Shown here: one piece after another, positions 35,684 through 44,849 of the stretch
Position numbering within the stretch: the stretch's first letter is position 1
How the letters are laid out: each line of letters opens with the position of its first letter
NCBI RefSeq assembly: GCF_002933295.1
Contig: NZ_PSSW01000010.1
Span: forward strand, 62,001 to 126,000
Direction of reading: 5' to 3'
Length of the DNA stretch: 64,000 nt
From: Marinobacter flavimaris
GTDB lineage: Bacteria > Pseudomonadota > Gammaproteobacteria > Pseudomonadales > Oleiphilaceae
The notes under the pieces: model-generated
The model's input: the letters and a program-made list of their open reading frames with translations, nothing else
Databases searched by the model: none
Told to the model about the DNA's origin: nothing
Translations under genes and position numbers: made by a program

Positions 35684-36475
35684 ATGAACGCCGACGATTA
35701 CGCTTTCCGCTTTGGTGGCATCGAACGACTCTACGGGCGCCGGGCCCTGGAAGCCTTTCGTCACGCCAATATTGCTGTGGTCGGTCTTGGCGGGGTCGGG
35801 TCCTGGGCCGCTGAAGCCCTGGCCCGAAGTGGCGTTGGTACCATCACCCTGATCGACATGGACGATGTCTGTGTGTCCAACACCAACCGCCAGCTCCACG
35901 CCCTGGAAGGCCAGTACGGCCGTACCAAAACCGACGCCATGGCAGACCGGTTGCGGGCGATCAACCCGGAAGCCGACATTCGGGTGCATTTCGGCTTCCT
36001 GACCACGAAGAACGTCAGCGAGCTGATCACCGAAGACATGACCGGGGTAATCGACGCCATCGACAGCGTCAAAGCCAAGGCCGCCCTGATTGCCCACTGC
36101 CAGCGCCGGAAAATTCCTCTGGTCTGTGCCGGCGGCGCAGGCGGACAGATCGACCCCACTCAGATCCAGGTGGCAGACCTCAGCAAAACAACCCAGGACC
36201 CACTGCTGGCCAAGGTTCGAAACCTTCTGCGGCGGGAATATGGCTTTTCCCGGAATCCAAAGCGGCGCTTTGGCATTGAGGCCGTATACTCCCTCGAGCA
36301 GCTGACGTATCCTGCCGGAGACGGGGAAGTGTGCCTGCAGAAACCGGCCACCGACGGTCCGGTGCGCCTGGATTGCGCCTCCGGCTTTGGCGCCGCCAGC
36401 CCGGTGACCGCCAGCTTCGGTTTATTTGCGGCTTCCCGACTCCTGAACCGGATTGCCCGGCGCGCCAACCAATAG
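35684..36475 (+). CDS. tcdA: tRNA threonylcarbamoyladenosine dehydratase (TcdA)
   Basis: The 263-residue E1-like ThiF/MoeB fold enzyme cyclises t6A37 of tRNA using ATP. VVGLGGVGSWAAEALARSGVG near residue 30 is the nucleotide-binding motif. DMDDVCVSNTNRQ contacts ATP, and VCAGGAGGQIDPTQI follows. Length fits TcdA. ATG at 35684 with GGGGA upstream is chosen over 35633, which would overlap the leader. It precedes the antiporter gene by 21 bases. Confidence 0.9.
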   Translation: MNADDYAFRFGGIERLYGRRALEAFRHANIAVVGLGGVGSWAAEALARSGVGTITLIDMDDVCVSNTNRQLHALEGQYGRTKTDAMADRLRAINPEADIRVHFGFLTTKNVSELITEDMTGVIDAIDSVKAKAALIAHCQRRKIPLVCAGGAGGQIDPTQIQVADLSKTTQDPLLAKVRNLLRREYGFSRNPKRRFGIEAVYSLEQLTYPAGDGEVCLQKPATDGPVRLDCASGFGAASPVTASFGLFAASRLLNRIARRANQ

Positions 36476-36496
36476 ATCAACGGAACTGAAACCATT

Positions 36497-38374
36497 ATGC
36501 CAGTCAGCACTGTCCTGCTTCTTGCCAGCATTGGCGTTTTATCATTGTTCTGCCAGTGGCTTGCCTGGCGCGTGCGTATGCCCGCCATCCTTTTCCTGTT
36601 GGCGGGTGGCATTGCCGCCGGGCCTGTTCTGGGTTTTCTGGCACCGGAAGTGGTGTTCGGCGATCTGCTGTTTCCGGTTATTTCCCTGGCCGTTGCCATC
36701 ATCCTGTTTGAGGGCAGCCTGACCCTGCGCTACGAGGAGATACGGGGCCATGGTAAAATGGTTCGCAACCTCATTCCGGTCGGTTCTATCGTCACCTGCA
36801 TCATCGGCACCCTGGCTGCCCGCTGGCTTCTGGATGTCTCCTGGGCAGTCGCCCTGCTGTTTGGCGCCATCTCGATTGTCACCGGCCCGACGGTTATCGC
36901 GCCGCTGCTGCGCTCCGTGCGACCCGATTCGAAACTGGCCAACATACTGCGCTGGGAAGGCATCATCATTGACCCCGTTGGCGCTCTGCTGGCGGTTCTG
37001 GTATTCGAGGGGATTGTCTCCTGGGGCCAGGGCAACGTGTTTGGCCACTCGTTGTATATCTTTGGAAAAACCCTGGCTGTGGGTTTTGTGATCGGTGCCG
37101 TGGCCGGGTATCTCAACGGCATCGTATTGCGCAAGCACTGGATTCCGCAGTACCTGCATAACGCTGGCACACTCACTTTCATGCTCGGCGTCTATGCCAT
37201 TTCGAACGAACTGGCCCATGAGTCTGGCCTGCTGACCGTGACCATCATGGGCATCTGGATGGCCAACATGAAGCAGGTGCCTATAGAGAGCATCCTCGAG
37301 TTCAAGGAATCCCTGAGCGTTCTGCTGATATCCGCCCTGTTCATTATTCTGGCGGCGCGAGTTGAGTTTGCGGCGATTGCCGAATTGGGTTGGGGCCTGG
37401 TGGCTGTGCTGGCCCTGCTGATGCTGGTAGCCCGCCCCCTGAGTATTTTCCTGTCGGCCATCGGCACCAACCTGAACTTGCGGGAAAAGCTATTTCTGAG
37501 CTGGATCGCCCCCCGGGGCATCGTCGCGGCCGCGGTGTCAGCGCTGTTCGCTTTCCAGCTGCAGAAGTTGGGTTATGAGAGTGCCGGCGCCCTGGTACCC
37601 CTGGTGTTTATGCTGATTATCGCCACCGTTACTCTGCAGAGCCTCACCGCACGGCCGGTTGCCCGCCTATTGAAGGTCGCGGAACCAGCGGAATACGGCT
37701 TCCTGATCCTGGGCGCCAATCCGGTGGCCCGTATGATTGGCATGGCCCTGAAAAAGTATGAGGTGCCCGTGACCCTGGCGGACACCAACTGGGAAAACGT
37801 CCGTCAGGCCCGCATGGAGAACCTGCAGGTGTACTTCGGCAACCCGGTTTCCGAGCATGCATCGACCCATCTGGACCTGACAGGCATCGGTAAGCTGCTG
37901 GTGATCTCCCCGTACAAGCACATGAACTCACTGGCCACGTACCACTTCCTGGACTGGTTCGGAAACAAGTGCGTGTTCAGCCTGGCCGAAGGTGATCAGG
38001 ACCAGAAGGCCCGGCATCAGACGGCTGAAAAAATACAGATGACCCGGGGCCTGTTCGATGGCGTCAGCTACGCCAAGCTGGCCAGTCTGGTGAGCCAGGG
38101 CTACACCGTAAAGACCACCCAGTTGAGTGAGGAATTCGGTTACGAGGAGTTCCTGAACAAATACCAGAACCAGGCCCTGGTGCTGTTCACGTTCGACAGC
38201 AAGGAACACGTCGCCCCGGTTTGCAGCATGAAAGACCTGAAACCGGAAAACGACTGGATCCTGATCAGCCTGGTACCGCCCCAGGCCCGCAAGGAGCGCA
38301 AGGAGAAAGAGGGAGGAGAACCATCGGCCAGCCAGGATCAACCGGCCGATCAGGAACCCTCATCGACAATCTAG
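36497..38374 (+). CDS. CPA1-type cation:proton antiporter with TrkA-N domain
   Basis: The 625-residue protein has about twelve membrane helices (residues 5-400, Na/H exchanger fold). A cytoplasmic TrkA-N-like nucleotide-binding domain follows near 410-530 (FLILGANPVARMIGMALKKYEVPVTLADTN). The last 40 residues form a charged polar tail. It should exchange Na+ or K+ for H+ at the inner membrane, with the soluble domain sensing NAD(H) or another ligand. Its end overlaps the convergent oxidoreductase gene by 15 bases. Confidence 0.9.
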   Translation: MPVSTVLLLASIGVLSLFCQWLAWRVRMPAILFLLAGGIAAGPVLGFLAPEVVFGDLLFPVISLAVAIILFEGSLTLRYEEIRGHGKMVRNLIPVGSIVTCIIGTLAARWLLDVSWAVALLFGAISIVTGPTVIAPLLRSVRPDSKLANILRWEGIIIDPVGALLAVLVFEGIVSWGQGNVFGHSLYIFGKTLAVGFVIGAVAGYLNGIVLRKHWIPQYLHNAGTLTFMLGVYAISNELAHESGLLTVTIMGIWMANMKQVPIESILEFKESLSVLLISALFIILAARVEFAAIAELGWGLVAVLALLMLVARPLSIFLSAIGTNLNLREKLFLSWIAPRGIVAAAVSALFAFQLQKLGYESAGALVPLVFMLIIATVTLQSLTARPVARLLKVAEPAEYGFLILGANPVARMIGMALKKYEVPVTLADTNWENVRQARMENLQVYFGNPVSEHASTHLDLTGIGKLLVISPYKHMNSLATYHFLDWFGNKCVFSLAEGDQDQKARHQTAEKIQMTRGLFDGVSYAKLASLVSQGYTVKTTQLSEEFGYEEFLNKYQNQALVLFTFDSKEHVAPVCSMKDLKPENDWILISLVPPQARKERKEKEGGEPSASQDQPADQEPSSTI

Positions 38375-39343
38375 CACCAGCTTGCCGCGCACGTGCCCGC
38401 CTTCCAGCAGTTCGTGGGCCTGCGCGACATCGTCCAGCGCGAACGCTTTTTCGATGTGCACCTTGACGTCACCGTCCTCAATCAGCTCGGCAATCTCATC
38501 CAGGTGAAATACGTCGGGACGCACAGTCATGCCATGGGCGCGTAAACCCATTTCCTCGGCAGCACTGATGATTTCGTCGGCGGTAACCGTCGGGATGGTC
38601 ACGAGGACTCCATGTTCGCCGAGGGTGTGCAGGGAGCGTTTGCCGGTATCACCCCCAACAAGGTCCAGTACCACGTCCAGACCATAGCACTCTTCGGCGA
38701 TATCCGTGTTGCGGTAGTCAATCACCTCGTGGACCCCGAGTTCCGCCAGGAAATCCCGGTTACCGGCCGAGGCCGTTGCAATGACATGGGCACCGCGCTC
38801 CAATGCAAACTGCACCGCAAAATGGCCCACGCCACCGGCGCCGGCGTGGATCAGGATTTTCTGCCCCGACTCCAGTTTCGCCATCTCAAACAGAGCCTGC
38901 CATGCGGTCAGTGCCGCCAGGGGCAAGGCACCTGCAGACACCAGGTCCAGTTCTTCCGGCACGATAGCCAGTTCATCGGCCGCGGCCAGGGCATACTGCG
39001 CATAACCGCCACCGCCGGCCGGGAATCCGACCATGCCCATGACACGGTCACCGGGCGCAAGGGTGGTCACGTTGGCACCTACTCCGACAACCTCTCCGGC
39101 GACATCGTAACCGGGCGTCCACGGCAACGAATTCTCGATCTGCCGCGCCGCGAAACCAAGCCCCTTCCGGGTTTTCCAGTCGATCGGATTGAGCCCCGCA
39201 CCGTGCACCCTGACGAGCACCTGATCGTCTCCGGGGACTGGCACATCGGCCGAGACCACTTGCAGGACGTCACGCTCACCAAAGCGATCGTAGATCACAT
39301 GGCGCATCGTGGCTTCAGCGTTCTGATCGGCAGTATTTTCCAT
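38360..39343 (-). CDS. Zinc-independent NADPH:quinone reductase-like MDR oxidoreductase
   Basis: This 327-residue medium-chain dehydrogenase/reductase has the GroES-like half (about 12-130, with VRVHGAGLNPIDWKTR and PGYDVAGEVVGVG). The NADPH-binding half shows ILIHAGAGGVGHFAVQFAL near 155-173. No structural or catalytic zinc cysteines are evident, which suits the quinone reductase group. The start at 39343 follows GGAG six bases upstream; ATG at 39307 is an alternative. The substrate is unknown. Confidence 0.88.
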   Translation of the reverse strand: MENTADQNAEATMRHVIYDRFGERDVLQVVSADVPVPGDDQVLVRVHGAGLNPIDWKTRKGLGFAARQIENSLPWTPGYDVAGEVVGVGANVTTLAPGDRVMGMVGFPAGGGGYAQYALAAADELAIVPEELDLVSAGALPLAALTAWQALFEMAKLESGQKILIHAGAGGVGHFAVQFALERGAHVIATASAGNRDFLAELGVHEVIDYRNTDIAEECYGLDVVLDLVGGDTGKRSLHTLGEHGVLVTIPTVTADEIISAAEEMGLRAHGMTVRPDVFHLDEIAELIEDGDVKVHIEKAFALDDVAQAHELLEGGHVRGKLVLDCR

Positions 39344-39424
39344 GAAGATCTCCGGACAACAGGTTAAACGGGATTGGCTTTGAACAAGATTAGCTGAAGT
39401 AAAGCACAAAAGACCTCGGGTGAC

Positions 39425-39886
39425 CTACAGCCCTTTGCCTCCGGCTACCACAGCGGAACCGAGAATCTCAGCGAACTCTTTGGGCGCACGGGCAGGCCGC
39501 TGGCTTTTCAGATCAACACAGGCGTGAGTGGAAACGGCCCTGACCAAGGTTTTGCCATCCGAGGGACGAACGAGCTGGAACTGCCGTGCAGACCGGAACC
39601 GACCATCGTAATCGGTGAGCCAGGTCCCAAGAACCAGTTGATCGCCGGCGTTCGCCGAGGCCAGGTAATCGATTTCCGTTCGGGTAATGGCCATCGCCTT
39701 GCCGGTTTTCTCGTGCAATTCCCAGGTCATACCCAGGCTTTCTATGTGGGCCCAACTGACGTCTTCCAGCCACCGTACGTAAACAACGTTGTTGGCGTGC
39801 CCAAGCCGATCGGTATCCTCGGGCCGTACCGCTATCTCGATCGTGAAAGGCGCCGGCAGATCCCAGTCAATATCGTGTTGCTGCAT
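39425..39886 (-). CDS. Hot-dog fold acyl-CoA thioesterase (YbgC/4HBT type)
   Basis: The 153-residue protein has the 4HBT thioesterase signature PEDTDRLGHANNVVYVRWLEDV near residues 22-43. Asp25 (TDRLGH) is the probable catalytic acid. A single hot-dog fold fills the length. It would hydrolyse short or medium acyl-CoA or aromatic acyl-CoA thioesters. Its first base coincides with the last base of the upstream SMP-30 gene's stop, so these genes are translationally coupled. Confidence 0.88.
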   Translation of the reverse strand: MQQHDIDWDLPAPFTIEIAVRPEDTDRLGHANNVVYVRWLEDVSWAHIESLGMTWELHEKTGKAMAITRTEIDYLASANAGDQLVLGTWLTDYDGRFRSARQFQLVRPSDGKTLVRAVSTHACVDLKSQRPARAPKEFAEILGSAVVAGGKGL

Positions 39887-40971
39887 CAGTTGCTGTCCCC
39901 CAGACCCGGAATGGCCTGCAACGGTAGCCGACCAATACGATCATTGTGAAGTGAACCAAAGTACAGGTTGCCATCGTGAGGATTCACCGAGGTGATTTCC
40001 TGCAAATGGGTCCCCCGAGTGTCGTGGAGACTGGTAATAACCTCACCGTCCCGGTCGAACGCAATCACAAGACCATATTCTTGTGGCGCAGGTTTCAGGC
40101 TGCTCGGGAGTTTAGCCACCAGATCCTTGAGCCAGGGCCGGGGGTGCATGGCGTCCATCCTCGAATCTCTAAGGGTAGGAAACGCCACCCAGTAGCGCCC
40201 CTGATCATCCACCGCGAGGTTATCGGGAAAACCGGGCAGATTGTCGGCAAAGACTTCCGCCTGGCCGGCTTTGGGCCCGTGAATCCAGTATCGAAGGATG
40301 CGGTATTTCCAGGTTTCGTTAACCAGCACGTAGTCGCCCTCCGGAGATACCGCAACACCATTGGCAAAATGCAGGTTGGCCAGGAGAACCTCGGCCTTGC
40401 CGGTTTTTGGAGAGTAGCGGAGCAGGCGGCCATGGGGACGCATTTCCAGAAGATCCAGCATGTATTCCGGCTGGTGGAACTTGGAGCTGGCGTCGGTGAA
40501 ATAAATGCGCCCGTCATCGGCGATGTCGACGTCATCGGTGAAGCGGAACAGCGTTCCCTCCGCCTCGCGGGCCAATACGGTGATCTCGCCCTCAGGACTG
40601 ATAGACAGCAGCCCCCGCCAGGAATCTGCAACGATGAGATTGCCCTGGCTGTCAAACACCATGCCCAGAGGCCGACCATCGGTGGACAACCAGTTTTCAA
40701 CCCGGCCATCCGGGAACACCCGCACGATGAAGCCATCCTGGGTGCCGGTATAAAGCACGCCATCCTCGCTCACGGCTGTGTCCTCTGGGCCGTATACCTG
40801 GCCCCTGGCGATCAGGTCCGCAAGCCTCAGGCGCTCATTTGGCGCAACCTCACCGGTCAGCGGAGGTGGCGATGGCGGGTTCCAGGCTTTGCTGTCGACG
40901 GGCGACGGAGTCAGCAGGAAACTGCCAAGCAGCAGGAAGACAACCAGCAAACCCACCATCAGCCATTTCAT
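39886..40971 (-). CDS. SMP-30/strictosidine synthase-like beta-propeller protein
   Basis: The 361-residue protein begins with a membrane anchor or uncleaved signal (LMVGLLVVFLLLGSFLLT). A six-bladed propeller of the SMP-30/gluconolactonase and strictosidine synthase-like class follows. Motifs include GPEDTAVSEDGVLYTG, DVDIADDGRIYFTDASSKF, LANLHFANGVAVSPEGDYVLV and LPGFPDNLAVDDQGRYWVA. Members are lactonases or arylesterases; the substrate is unknown. It is probably exposed to the periplasm. It shares a stop/start junction with the thioesterase gene. Confidence 0.88.
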   Translation of the reverse strand: MKWLMVGLLVVFLLLGSFLLTPSPVDSKAWNPPSPPPLTGEVAPNERLRLADLIARGQVYGPEDTAVSEDGVLYTGTQDGFIVRVFPDGRVENWLSTDGRPLGMVFDSQGNLIVADSWRGLLSISPEGEITVLAREAEGTLFRFTDDVDIADDGRIYFTDASSKFHQPEYMLDLLEMRPHGRLLRYSPKTGKAEVLLANLHFANGVAVSPEGDYVLVNETWKYRILRYWIHGPKAGQAEVFADNLPGFPDNLAVDDQGRYWVAFPTLRDSRMDAMHPRPWLKDLVAKLPSSLKPAPQEYGLVIAFDRDGEVITSLHDTRGTHLQEITSVNPHDGNLYFGSLHNDRIGRLPLQAIPGLGDSN

Positions 40972-41072
40972 ACACTCTGCCCGCCTGTTGTTATGTCCAT
41001 TCCGTATGTCAGCGATTGGCCCACCTTAGCAGACGGGCCGGTGAGCAGGAAAATGCCCTACGCAGGGCACCA

Positions 41073-41870
41073 TCATTCATCGGCGCTGAGGAAACGGCGG
41101 CACAGGGCAGCAAAGGAGTCGGCTTTCTCAGCGTGCAGCCAGTGGCCGGTCCCCTGGATAATACGCAGCTGTGCCTGCGGGAACAGTCGCTGGATATCAT
41201 CCCGGTGTTTTTCCTGGATGTAGGCCGAATCCGCGCCCTTCAGAAACAGCACAGGACCATCAAACGGGCCATCACCCTCCGGCGCCCTGGCCAGATGCTC
41301 ATAGCAGGCATCGATAACCGGCAGATTGAGCCGCCACCGGAACATTGGCCCGCCCTCCTGCTGGTCTTCGCGGGGAATCCGTTCCAGGTTTTTCAGCAGG
41401 AACTGGCGAACACCCGGCTCTTCGACAAAATCTGCCATCAGCCTGTCTGCGTCCTGACGGGAACGCACACCGGTCAGATCCATGCTGGTCAACCCTTCCA
41501 GAATAGCATCGTGCCGGGGTTTGTAGTTTACCGGGGCAATGTCGGCCACGATCAGTTTTTCCACACGCTCCGGCGCCTGTAGGGCAACCTGCATCGCCAC
41601 CTTGCCACCCATGGAATGACCCAGCAGGCTCACCTTGTCCAGGGCCTGGGCGTCCATGTAGGCGATGACGTCGGCGGCCATGGCCGGATAGTCCATGGTA
41701 TCCGTGTGGGGCGAACTCCCGTGGTTGCGCTCGTCCAGTGCGTGAATCTGCCACTGGTCTTCCAGACGGCGGGCGATCCCCCCCAGGTTGTCCAGGGAGC
41801 CGAACAGCCCGTGCAGCAGTATCAGGGGCGGGCCTTCGCCGGTAATGCGGTGGTTCAGCGCAACAGTCAT
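41073..41870 (-). CDS. Alpha/beta hydrolase (YbfF-like esterase)
   Basis: The 265-residue hydrolase shows ILLHGLFGSLDN (oxyanion region) near residue 17 and the nucleophile elbow LLGHSMGGKVAM near 92-103. The acid is in LFLKGADSAY, and the C-terminal His is in GTGHWLHAEK near 245. This matches the YbfF esterase group, which cleaves short acyl esters or thioesters. The physiological substrate is unknown. It stands alone, reading away from the small peptide gene upstream. Confidence 0.88.
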   Translation of the reverse strand: MTVALNHRITGEGPPLILLHGLFGSLDNLGGIARRLEDQWQIHALDERNHGSSPHTDTMDYPAMAADVIAYMDAQALDKVSLLGHSMGGKVAMQVALQAPERVEKLIVADIAPVNYKPRHDAILEGLTSMDLTGVRSRQDADRLMADFVEEPGVRQFLLKNLERIPREDQQEGGPMFRWRLNLPVIDACYEHLARAPEGDGPFDGPVLFLKGADSAYIQEKHRDDIQRLFPQAQLRIIQGTGHWLHAEKADSFAALCRRFLSADE

Positions 41871-41972
41871 GGGCAGTCAGTCTCCGGATTGGTCTGCGTT
41901 CTCAGACCGGATACATTACCACTGCCAGTCTTGCGAGCAAGTGCCGGTATTAGCGGTCATTTTCCGTGGACG

Positions 41973-41998
41973 AAAAAAAGCCGGGCAAAGCCCGGCTT
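41973..41998 (-). terminator. Intrinsic terminator of the small peptide gene
   Basis: Perfect 9-bp arms at 41978-41986 and 41990-41998 (GCCGGGC core, three-base loop) are followed on the minus strand by seven consecutive T residues. It lies 28 bases past the 30-codon reading frame, so the peptide gene has its own stop signal. Confidence 0.88.
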
Positions 41999-42026
41999 GA
42001 AGGTCATAGACGTGACGTCTGAAGGA

Positions 42027-42119
42027 TCAGCAGTAGAAGATGCTGTTCAGATACTCGGCAAGCTCAATCACGTTTTTACGCTCAAGCTCGGTATGAGGTA
42101 CGAAGATTTCCTGTTCCAT
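42027..42119 (-). CDS. 30-residue peptide ending in Cys, with own terminator
   Basis: The frame begins ATG at 42119 five bases after AGGAGGT, a near-perfect ribosome-binding site, and ends TGA at 42027. The peptide starts MEQEIFVPHTELER and ends YLNSIFYC. It is mildly acidic; residues 10-29 could form an amphipathic helix. There is no signal peptide and a terminal cysteine. I recognise no family. It forms a compact transcription unit divergent from an AraC-type regulator, with TGACA repeats between. It could be a peptide signal, a small regulatory protein, or a modified-peptide precursor; no modifying enzyme is next to it. Confidence 0.65.
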   Translation of the reverse strand: MEQEIFVPHTELERKNVIELAEYLNSIFYC

Positions 42120-42192
42120 AAAACACCTCCTGATTGCTTTTCCATTGCTCCAACCTGATACCCTGATGCTATCGTTAAAGCCACGGGTAACC

Positions 42193-42250
42193 CTTGACAG
42201 GCCGTTGCACCCACTTGACATTTTGTATCAGTCATCATGACAGGTCGTTA
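42193..42250. promoter_or_regulatory. Three phased TGACA direct repeats between peptide and AraC genes
   Basis: CTTGACA at 42193, CTTGACA at 42214 and CATGACA at 42236 are spaced 21 and 22 bp, two helical turns each. The outer two extend to TGACAGG(C/T)CGTT at 42196-42207 and 42239-42250, 11 of 12 identical and 43 bp apart. Direct repeats on one helix face are typical AraC-family operators. The array ends ten bases before the regulator's GTG and about 75 upstream of the peptide gene. Confidence 0.6.
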
Positions 42251-42259
42251 ACTATCAAC

Positions 42260-43336
42260 GTGACATCTGCCCAATCAGACTCCACCAGCGCACCCCTGGT
42301 CGCTGCCTCCAGCACGCTGGCGCTGGTTCACTATCTGGAACGCCAGGGTGTTCTCAATGCGCCACGGGTGGAACAGCTGACCGGGCTGGCCATGTCGGAG
42401 CTCACCGACCCGGACCGGCGCGTGCCCGCCGATGCCCATTACCGGCTGTGGGAACACGCCGAGCTGGTAACGGGCGATCCCGCTGTCGGGCTGCACGCCG
42501 GAAAAGTGGTGGATCCCGAGCGGATGGGACTGGTCGGGCATGTGTTTTTCAACTGTGACACCCTGGGTGAAGCCGTTACCCAGTACGTGCGCCTGCATCG
42601 GCTGATCAACGAGTCGGTATTCCTGAGCTTCGAACAGACCGCCGACCAGGCCATTCTCTGCTGGCAACCGGACATGGCCGAACATTACTGCCGGCAGGAT
42701 ATGGACCGGACCCTGGCTGCGGCCATCACCCGCACCCGCCACTTCATTCATCCGGGCATCCGGGCGGAATGGGTGGAGATCGCCCATCCGGCGCCGGTGT
42801 ACGCCGACGAGTACGAAAAGCTTCTCGGTGGCCCGGTGCGGTTTGATTGCGGTATTACCCGGCTGGCGTTCAACAGCCGGCATCTGGGGCACCCGATACC
42901 ACGCCGCAATCCCTACGTGTATTCGGCAGTACTGAAGCAGGTCAATACGCTGCTGGCGAGGCTTCAGAGCCGCCGCTCGTTCGGCCGCAGGATTCGCCGA
43001 CTGATCTCGAAGCAGATGGCGACCGAAAGAATCGATGCCGACAGCCTTGCCCGGCAATGCCATATGAGCCGCCAGACGCTCTACCGCAAGCTCAAGAAGG
43101 AAGGCCTGAGCTTCCATGGCCTGGTTGAGCAGGTTCGCCAGGACAAGGCGCTCAGGTATGTTGCGGCCGACCAGTACGCTCTGGGTGAAATTGCTTTTCT
43201 GCTGGGTTTTTCAGAGCTCAGCGCCTTCAGCCGGGCGTTCAAGCGCTGGACCGGCACCTCACCGGCAGAGTACCGGGCAAGGCATCTGGCCACATCGGGG
43301 CCCTACGGCCACCAGGCAGATGAGGGAGCGCAATGA
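42260..43336 (+). CDS. AraC family regulator with arabinose-binding-like sensor domain
   Basis: This 358-residue regulator has a PF12625-type sensor domain (about 15-215, starting ALVHYLERQGVLNAPRVEQL). The AraC DNA-binding region (about 250-345) has DADSLARQCHMSRQTLYRKLKKEGLSFHGL and YALGEIAFLLGFSELSAFSRAFKRWTGTSPAEYR. The GTG at 42260 is chosen because the frame upstream (TTG at 42194) would run through the operator-like repeats; its ribosome-binding site is weak. It is divergent from the peptide gene and overlaps cls by four bases, so cls may be co-expressed. Confidence 0.88.
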   Translation: MTSAQSDSTSAPLVAASSTLALVHYLERQGVLNAPRVEQLTGLAMSELTDPDRRVPADAHYRLWEHAELVTGDPAVGLHAGKVVDPERMGLVGHVFFNCDTLGEAVTQYVRLHRLINESVFLSFEQTADQAILCWQPDMAEHYCRQDMDRTLAAAITRTRHFIHPGIRAEWVEIAHPAPVYADEYEKLLGGPVRFDCGITRLAFNSRHLGHPIPRRNPYVYSAVLKQVNTLLARLQSRRSFGRRIRRLISKQMATERIDADSLARQCHMSRQTLYRKLKKEGLSFHGLVEQVRQDKALRYVAADQYALGEIAFLLGFSELSAFSRAFKRWTGTSPAEYRARHLATSGPYGHQADEGAQ

Positions 43337-44766
43337 TGGACGAGCTGTCTCTCGTTGCACTGGTGGTCGGGGCCGTTTACCTGGGCGCATTTGCCTGTAT
43401 TTACCGTATTCTTCTGACCTATCGGACAACACAGGGTGCCATTGCCTGGGTCATTGCCCTGATCGGCCTGCCCTACCTGGCTGTGCCCATGTTCGTGCTG
43501 TTCGGGCGGCATCGGTTTGGCGGCTACGTGAAAGCCCGACGGCTTGGCGACGAATCCCTGACCAATCTGCTGAACCGGTTCGAGCAGCAAACAACCTCCA
43601 TACCCATCCCCGCCAGCGAACGGTTCACCGACGAACTTCAGGTGCTCTGCCGACTGGGCCGGCAGCCGTTCACCGATGGCAACCGATGTACCCTGCTCAG
43701 GGACGGTGAGGCCACGTTCGAGGCCCTGTTCGAAGCCATGGAAGACGCCGAGCACTATATCCTCCTGGAGTTCTACATCGTGCGGTCAGACCGGGTTGGC
43801 CGCCGGATCAAGTCAATTCTCGAGCGCAAACTGGCCCAGGGTGTGGAAGTCTGGTTTCTGTATGACGACATTGGCAGCGTCTGGCTGCCGCGCAAGTACC
43901 TGAACCAGCTCGCCGCCGCCGGCGCCCGCGTGGCCTCGTTCGGTAACGGCAACATCCGCCGGAGGCGGTTCCAGATCAATTTCCGGAACCACCGGAAACT
44001 GCTGGTCTGCGACGGCAAGATCGGCTTTGTGGGTGGCATCAACCTGGGGGACGAATACCTGGGCACTGCCATGGACCAGGAACCCTGGCGCGATACCCAC
44101 TGCCGGATTGAGGGTCCGGCCGTCACCGGCCTGCAGCTGGCATGGCTGGAAGACTGGAACTGGGCCAGCAACGATTTTCCCAGCCTCGACTGGGCGCCGG
44201 TCGACAACCAGCCCGGCGACGACGAGGTGCTGATGCTGCCAACAGGACCCGCGGACAGCTGGGAAACCTGCACACTGTTTTTCCTCAATTGCATCAATAA
44301 TGCCCGCACCCGGCTCTGGATCGCCTCGCCCTATTTTGTTCCGGATTTCCAGATCATGAACGCCCTTCAGTTGGCGGCGCTTCGGGGCGTGGACGTACGA
44401 ATCCTGATTCCGGAGAAATCGGACAGCCGCCTGATTGGCCTGGCGGCTTACTCTTACCTCGTCCAGGCCTGCAAGACCGGCATCGGCATCTATCGCTACC
44501 AGCCTGGCTTCATGCATCAGAAAGTGATCCTGGTGGATGATCGATACGCGGCGGTGGGAACCGCCAACATGGACAACCGCTCGATGCGACTGAATTTCGA
44601 GATCACCGCCATAACCACCGCAAGGCATTTCATCCGGAGTGTGGAATCCATGCTGGAACACGATCTGGACAATTCCCGCCTGATGATCGAGAGCGACTAC
44701 AAGGATCGGTCGATCCTGTTCCGCCTGTGTTGCCGGGCCGTCCGCCTGCTGGCGCCACTGCTATAG
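43333..44766 (+). CDS. cls: Cardiolipin synthase (ClsA type)
   Basis: The 477-residue membrane enzyme condenses phosphatidylglycerol to cardiolipin. Two N-terminal membrane helices (about 5-25 and 38-58) precede two phospholipase D-type HKD motifs: HRKLLVCDGKIGFVGGINLGD near 220 and HQKVILVDDRYAAVGTANMDNRS near 398. Length and layout match ClsA. ATG at 43333 overlaps the AraC-type regulator's stop (ATGA). Confidence 0.94.
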   Translation: MMDELSLVALVVGAVYLGAFACIYRILLTYRTTQGAIAWVIALIGLPYLAVPMFVLFGRHRFGGYVKARRLGDESLTNLLNRFEQQTTSIPIPASERFTDELQVLCRLGRQPFTDGNRCTLLRDGEATFEALFEAMEDAEHYILLEFYIVRSDRVGRRIKSILERKLAQGVEVWFLYDDIGSVWLPRKYLNQLAAAGARVASFGNGNIRRRRFQINFRNHRKLLVCDGKIGFVGGINLGDEYLGTAMDQEPWRDTHCRIEGPAVTGLQLAWLEDWNWASNDFPSLDWAPVDNQPGDDEVLMLPTGPADSWETCTLFFLNCINNARTRLWIASPYFVPDFQIMNALQLAALRGVDVRILIPEKSDSRLIGLAAYSYLVQACKTGIGIYRYQPGFMHQKVILVDDRYAAVGTANMDNRSMRLNFEITAITTARHFIRSVESMLEHDLDNSRLMIESDYKDRSILFRLCCRAVRLLAPLL

Positions 44767-44849
44767 GCCATCCGCCCACTGGCTCCGGAATAGCCGATGT
44801 GCGACTATGCCAGGACGATTCAGCCAGTATGCAGTAGCGACAGATCACC

